Below, piece after piece: positions 61,695-64,000 of a DNA stretch of 64,000 nt (position 1 is the first letter of the stretch; each line of letters opens with the position of its first letter). The notes under the pieces were generated by a model, which made no database searches, was not told where the DNA came from, and was given only the letters and a program-made list of their open reading frames with translations. The translations under genes and the position numbers were made by a program. The stretch covers positions 1 to 64,000 of the forward strand of contig CAZVJY010000008.1 of NCBI GenBank assembly GCA_964626685.1, given 5' to 3'. The DNA is from RGEC01 sp964626685 (GTDB lineage Bacteria; Bacteroidota; Bacteroidia; NS11-12g; UBA955).

Positions 61695-63605
61695 ATGATC
61701 AGTCCCGGTTCTATTGAACAAATTTTAAATGCAGTAATTATAGAAGACGTGGTTGGTGACTACGTCAATCTAAAACGATCGGGATCAAGGTTTAAGGGAG
61801 TTTGTCCTTTTCATGATGAAAAAACCCCCAGTTTCATTGTTTCGCCCGGAATGGGAATTTACAAATGTTTCGGATGTCAGAAAGGGGGCAATGCCATTCA
61901 GTTTCTTATGGATATTGATAACATGTCATATCCTGAGGCAGCAAGGGCCCTTGCCACCCGGTATGGCATAGAGCTGGTAGAAACCGGCAACCGGGATGAT
62001 GATGAATACAAAGAAAAACAAAAAGTAAGGGAAAGCCTGCAGGCTGCACTGGACTATGCGGCTGATTATTTTGAAAAGCAGCTGCACGATGTAGAAGAGG
62101 GAAAGACCAAAGCAATGCCTTACTTTAAGGAGCGTGGATATACCTATGAAACCATCCGCAAGTGGCGCCTTGGCTACAGCCCGGAAGCCTGGGAAGCATT
62201 TACCCAAAAGGCTGTTAAGGAAGGTTATAAGCAAGAAAATCTGGAGCTGGCCGGTTTGATAAAAAAGCGGGAAAACGGTTCTTTTTACGATCTTTACCGA
62301 AATAGGGTGATTTTTCCGCTGATTGGGGTAAGCGGAAAATTACTGGGGTTTGCCGGACGCAAGATGAGTAGTGCCGATCCTGCTCCCAAATATGTAAATT
62401 CTCCGGAAACAGAGTTATACAAAAAAAGCGATTTTCTATATGGTATTTTTCAGGCAAAAAATGCCATTAAAAAGCATGATAAGGTTTACCTGACTGAAGG
62501 GTATACCGATGTTATTACCCTGCATCAGGCCGGGATTGAAAATGTAGTAGCCAGCAGCGGGACAGCCCTTACACCCAATCAAATTAAACTGATTCGTAGG
62601 TTTACCCAAAACGTAACGGTAGTGTATGATGGCGATACGGCTGGAATAAAAGCTTCTTTGCGTGGTATTGACCTGCTCTTGTCGGATGATCTGAATGTGA
62701 GGGTGGTTTCCCTGCCCGAAGGTGAAGATCCTGATTCTTACTGCGCAAAGCTGGGTGGTGAGGCTTTTTCCGATTACCTACATCTTGAGGAACAGAATTT
62801 TATCATCTTCAAGGCAAAGCTGCTTTTGGCTGAGTGCGGGGATGATCCCATAAAAAAGTCTGAAGCCATCCGTGATATTTTGCAAAGTGTTGCCTGCATG
62901 AACGATGCCCTGAAGCGCAACGCCATGAATCAGGAGCTGGCCAGGGTTTGTAAGATTGATGAAGCTTTACTGGCTGCCGAATTGGGTAAGTTGCTGAGAT
63001 CCAGAAACCTGAAACACGAACAGGATTTCATTAAGGAAGTAAAGCAGGTTACAACCGCTACGGGTATTGACCTGCCGAGGGAAGAGCTCACAGATGTGTT
63101 TCAGGAACGGGCCTTGTTTAGGATATTGCTGTTGAATGGTGATGCTCAGTGGGATGAGCAAACAACGGTTAGTGATTTTATTCTGAAAGAACTGAAAGAA
63201 GATGAACAACTGTTGTTTAATGATGAAATGTGCGCCCAGATAGTATCTCAGATAAAGTTTGGTGTTTGGGAAAAATGGCCCGGGCAATCCTATTTTACAC
63301 ACCATACCAGTCCGGAAATTGCTTCATGGGCTGCAGGGATTCTTTCTTCAGGATATGAGCTTAGTAAAGCGTTTGCCGATAATTTTATTCATGTAAAAAG
63401 AGAAGAAGAGAATTACCGCAATGATGTAACGGCAGTTTTCTTATATCTGCGCAAGAAGAAACTGGACAATCTGATCAAGCATTACACGCAATCACTTCAG
63501 CATCCCGAAACAGATGTGTCCGATACACTGGAAATGCTGAATTATCTCAATGAGCTTAGGAGCCGCGTATCTAAAGACATTGGCGGGGTTGTGTTTACAA
63601 TTTAA
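61695..63605 (+). CDS. dnaG: DNA primase
   Basis: DnaG makes RNA primers for replication. The 636-residue protein has the zinc-binding domain (Cys37, His40, Cys58, Cys61 in CPFHDEKTPSF and CFGCQKGG), the RNA polymerase domain with TOPRIM (about 260-345; catalytic Glu in YLTEGYTD, then YDGDTAG), and a helical C-terminal helicase-binding region. It follows the 61090 lipoprotein gene. Confidence 0.97.
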   Translation: MISPGSIEQILNAVIIEDVVGDYVNLKRSGSRFKGVCPFHDEKTPSFIVSPGMGIYKCFGCQKGGNAIQFLMDIDNMSYPEAARALATRYGIELVETGNRDDDEYKEKQKVRESLQAALDYAADYFEKQLHDVEEGKTKAMPYFKERGYTYETIRKWRLGYSPEAWEAFTQKAVKEGYKQENLELAGLIKKRENGSFYDLYRNRVIFPLIGVSGKLLGFAGRKMSSADPAPKYVNSPETELYKKSDFLYGIFQAKNAIKKHDKVYLTEGYTDVITLHQAGIENVVASSGTALTPNQIKLIRRFTQNVTVVYDGDTAGIKASLRGIDLLLSDDLNVRVVSLPEGEDPDSYCAKLGGEAFSDYLHLEEQNFIIFKAKLLLAECGDDPIKKSEAIRDILQSVACMNDALKRNAMNQELARVCKIDEALLAAELGKLLRSRNLKHEQDFIKEVKQVTTATGIDLPREELTDVFQERALFRILLLNGDAQWDEQTTVSDFILKELKEDEQLLFNDEMCAQIVSQIKFGVWEKWPGQSYFTHHTSPEIASWAAGILSSGYELSKAFADNFIHVKREEENYRNDVTAVFLYLRKKKLDNLIKHYTQSLQHPETDVSDTLEMLNYLNELRSRVSKDIGGVVFTI

Positions 63606-63743
63606 GGGAGCTTTTTTTCCATATACGATTTTTTGCAGTTGTCTAAAAGCCTTGCGGAGCCTGGTTTCTTTTTTGTTTTCGGATGTGTAAATATGTGTTT
63701 TTAAACATTTGATATAATGCAATTTGTAATTAAAAAGTTAGTT

Positions 63744-63759
63744 TGGCACGTTTGTTGTT
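63744..63759 (+). promoter_or_regulatory. Possible sigma-54 promoter
   Basis: TGGCACG, four bases, TTGTT matches the sigma-54 consensus TGGCACG-N4-TTGC with one mismatch (T for the C of the -12 box). A transcription start about 12 bases on would fall at the second in-frame ATG (63772) of the gene that follows. The mismatch at the -12 box makes this tentative. Confidence 0.4.
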
Positions 63760-63771
63760 ATGTATGCAGCA

Positions 63772-64000
63772 ATGAAAAAACTGCTAGCAACATTGGTCTT
63801 TGTGGTAATGTTTGTGGCTACAGCTGCAACATTAAACCAGAGACGCACCCTGAAGTTAGAGTCTGATGAAGTTGAGAAAGATCGAGTTGTTGTTTCCGGT
63901 TCAACCCTTCTTTACGATAGTCTTCAGTTATCGCTAAAAACCATTCCCAATGCACAGCAGCTTTATACTGTTGCCAAAAAGAGTGTTGGACGTTGGGCAA
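63772..64000 (+). CDS. Secreted hypothetical protein, cut by the window edge
   Basis: The frame from the ATG at 63772 (MKKLLATLVFVVMFVATAAT) encodes a clear signal peptide followed by a hydrophilic stretch, and runs to the right edge with no stop, giving about 76 residues so far. An in-frame ATG at 63760 adds four residues. Too little is present to identify the family. From 63606 to 63743 there is no gene, only AT-rich sequence with no strong terminator for dnaG. Confidence 0.7.
   Translation, partial: MKKLLATLVFVVMFVATAATLNQRRTLKLESDEVEKDRVVVSGSTLLYDSLQLSLKTIPNAQQLYTVAKKSVGRWA

Noticed and set aside
1..64000. A mobile element, prophage, toxin-antitoxin or defence island
   Set aside because: No transposase, integrase, phage structural gene, restriction enzyme or toxin-antitoxin pair was seen, and the gene content is housekeeping or envelope-related throughout.

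Overview
The window is chromosomal DNA of a Bacteroidota bacterium, most likely from the Chitinophagales/Sphingobacteriales side of the phylum. The order is an inference from gene content; no rRNA or marker phylogeny was available. Pointers to the phylum are a SprE/PorW-type gliding and type IX secretion lipoprotein, a CCC-motif DUF4190/DUF2752 pair, a DUF2480 protein, the Bacteroidota form of arginine decarboxylase, a START-like protein, an ATP synthase operon without beta and epsilon genes, near absence of Shine-Dalgarno sequences, and many copies of the Bacteroidota -7 promoter element TAnnTTTG in front of genes. I see no rRNA, tRNA, CRISPR array, prophage or insertion sequence.

Layout. 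1-379: a 127-bp tandem repeat array, open at the left edge. 534-9608: a secreted hypothetical protein, clpB, an RRM RNA-binding protein, a membrane-anchored GT51 transglycosylase overlapping purB, a beta-barrel protein and a small hypothetical gene. 9725-15669: an NAD-linked formate dehydrogenase whose catalytic (fdhA) and diaphorase (fdhB) genes are separated by a DEAD-box helicase gene on the other strand. 15843-20346: dnaE and a family 2 glycosyltransferase. 20332-26296: DUF2752/DUF4190, MarC, a small membrane protein, an SDR, a redoxin, formate-tetrahydrofolate ligase, a monoheme cytochrome lipoprotein and DUF2480. 26437-30400: a large secreted protein of unknown function followed by a sodium/solute symporter. 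30508-36150: arginine decarboxylase, malate dehydrogenase, an EamA exporter, a lipoprotein gene broken by an in-frame TGA, a GlmU-like protein and ribosomal protein L31. 36217-47541: PBP1A, SprE/PorW, an M23-type membrane anchor without its peptidase domain, bactofilin, and the ATP synthase operon (AtpZ, a small membrane protein, a, c, b, delta, alpha, gamma). 47594-53127: a small membrane protein, NfeD, an SPFH protein, a RelA/SpoT enzyme and an M20 dipeptidase. 53203-64000: a ZIP transporter pair, a beta-barrel protein, a LuxC-like acyl-CoA reductase, arginase, PAP2 plus a GT-C glycosyltransferase, a START-like protein, an M20 amidohydrolase, a lipoprotein, dnaG, and a secreted protein cut by the right edge.

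How the genes fit together. Formate can be oxidised by FdhA/FdhB or fixed onto tetrahydrofolate by Fhs, and PurB belongs to the purine pathway that consumes formyl-folate. Two peptidoglycan transglycosylases, bactofilin and the M23-type anchor form an envelope theme next to the ATP synthase. Arginine decarboxylase and arginase are two competing exits from arginine.

The most distinctive sequence-level observation is that, for about a dozen genes, a TAnnTTTG (or TAnnTTCG) element ends only 4-7 nt before the start codon, which predicts leaderless or nearly leaderless mRNAs. The same element corrects several start codons. Other points of interest are the 127-bp repeat array, a near-perfect terminator-like hairpin between atpE and atpF, the peptidase-less M23 anchor, the TGA-interrupted lipoprotein gene, and the unexplained 808-residue secreted protein linked to a symporter. 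I did not find a clear-cut novel defence or mobile system.
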